Below, one piece after another: positions 5,236 through 5,290 of a stretch of DNA of 5,290 bases. The stretch lies in assembly GCA_014804185.1 (NCBI GenBank), contig JAAVAG010000074.1, positions 1-5,290 of the forward strand. The letters are read 5' to 3'. The translations under genes were made by a program, and so were the position numbers. The notes beneath the pieces were generated by a model. It did not search any database. It saw nothing but the letters and a program-made list of their open reading frames with translations, and was not told the DNA's origin. The stretch comes from Lachnospiraceae bacterium. Lineage in GTDB: Bacteria > Bacillota > Clostridia > Lachnospirales > Lachnospiraceae. Positions within the stretch are counted from its first letter, which is position 1. The number at the start of each line of letters is the position of its first letter.

Positions 5236-5290
5236 TTACTGCCATGGCATATTCTTTACTGCCATGGCATGTTCTTTATTGCCATGGCAT
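5236..5290. repeat. 20-bp tandem repeat with palindromic core TGCCATGGCA, 2.75 copies to the window edge
   Basis: Three units start at 5236, 5256 and 5276. The unit is TTACTGCCATGGCATATTCT. Copy 2 has G for A at unit position 16. Copy 3 has T for C at position 4 and is cut by the window end after 15 bases. Each unit contains the perfect 10-bp palindrome TGCCATGGCA (5240-5249, 5260-5269, 5280-5289) separated by AT-rich spacers. A 20-bp period cannot encode a simple protein repeat in one frame, and no convincing gene covers it. Candidates are an operator array, a variable-number tandem repeat, or a protein-binding site cluster. The true copy number is unknown. Confidence 0.85.

Noticed and set aside
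5236..5290. CRISPR array
   Set aside because: The period is only 20 bp and the segments between palindromes are nearly identical, so there are no unique spacers.

Overview
The window looks like chromosomal DNA from a Gram-positive gut-type Clostridia species, most likely Lachnospiraceae. This is inferred from moderately high GC, a strong AAGGAGG ribosome binding site, a YtaF-like sporulation-family membrane protein, a FAD/Rieske fusion of a type common in Firmicutes, and a cytoplasmic GH2 glycosidase of a kind frequent in these bacteria. No mobile element, tRNA, rRNA or CRISPR array is visible.

Layout, left to right. Positions 1-128 hold the 5' end of a minus-strand ytaF/mntP-family gene that runs off the left edge. 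Just upstream of its start is a 13-bp hairpin followed by five T. A 39-codon minus-strand gene (218-337) encodes a small single-pass membrane protein and is easily overlooked. Positions 338-458 form a divergent control region with candidate promoters on both strands and a perfect 12-bp palindrome. A plus-strand gene (459-2054) encodes a 531-residue FAD-dependent oxidoreductase with a C-terminal Rieske [2Fe-2S] domain. It meets a minus-strand operon head to head: the two stop codons are only 8 bp apart. That operon, read right to left, is an 809-residue GH2 glycosidase (5098-2669) followed after 15 bp by an unusually long GtrA-family membrane protein (2653-2063). Its likely promoter lies at 5123-5151. 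Immediately upstream is a strong minus-strand intrinsic terminator (5163-5220), which ends transcription from an unseen gene to the right. At the right edge a 20-bp tandem repeat built around the palindrome TGCCATGGCA starts at 5236 and continues out of the window.

The glycosidase and GtrA protein are probably co-transcribed. The first would release sugars in the cytoplasm; the second belongs to a family that helps move lipid-linked sugars across the membrane. Whether they share a pathway is not shown by the sequence. The FAD/Rieske protein appears to be a separate transcription unit. I see no clearly new multi-gene system. The best leads are the palindromic repeat array at the right edge, the small membrane protein gene, and the hairpin that abuts the ytaF start.
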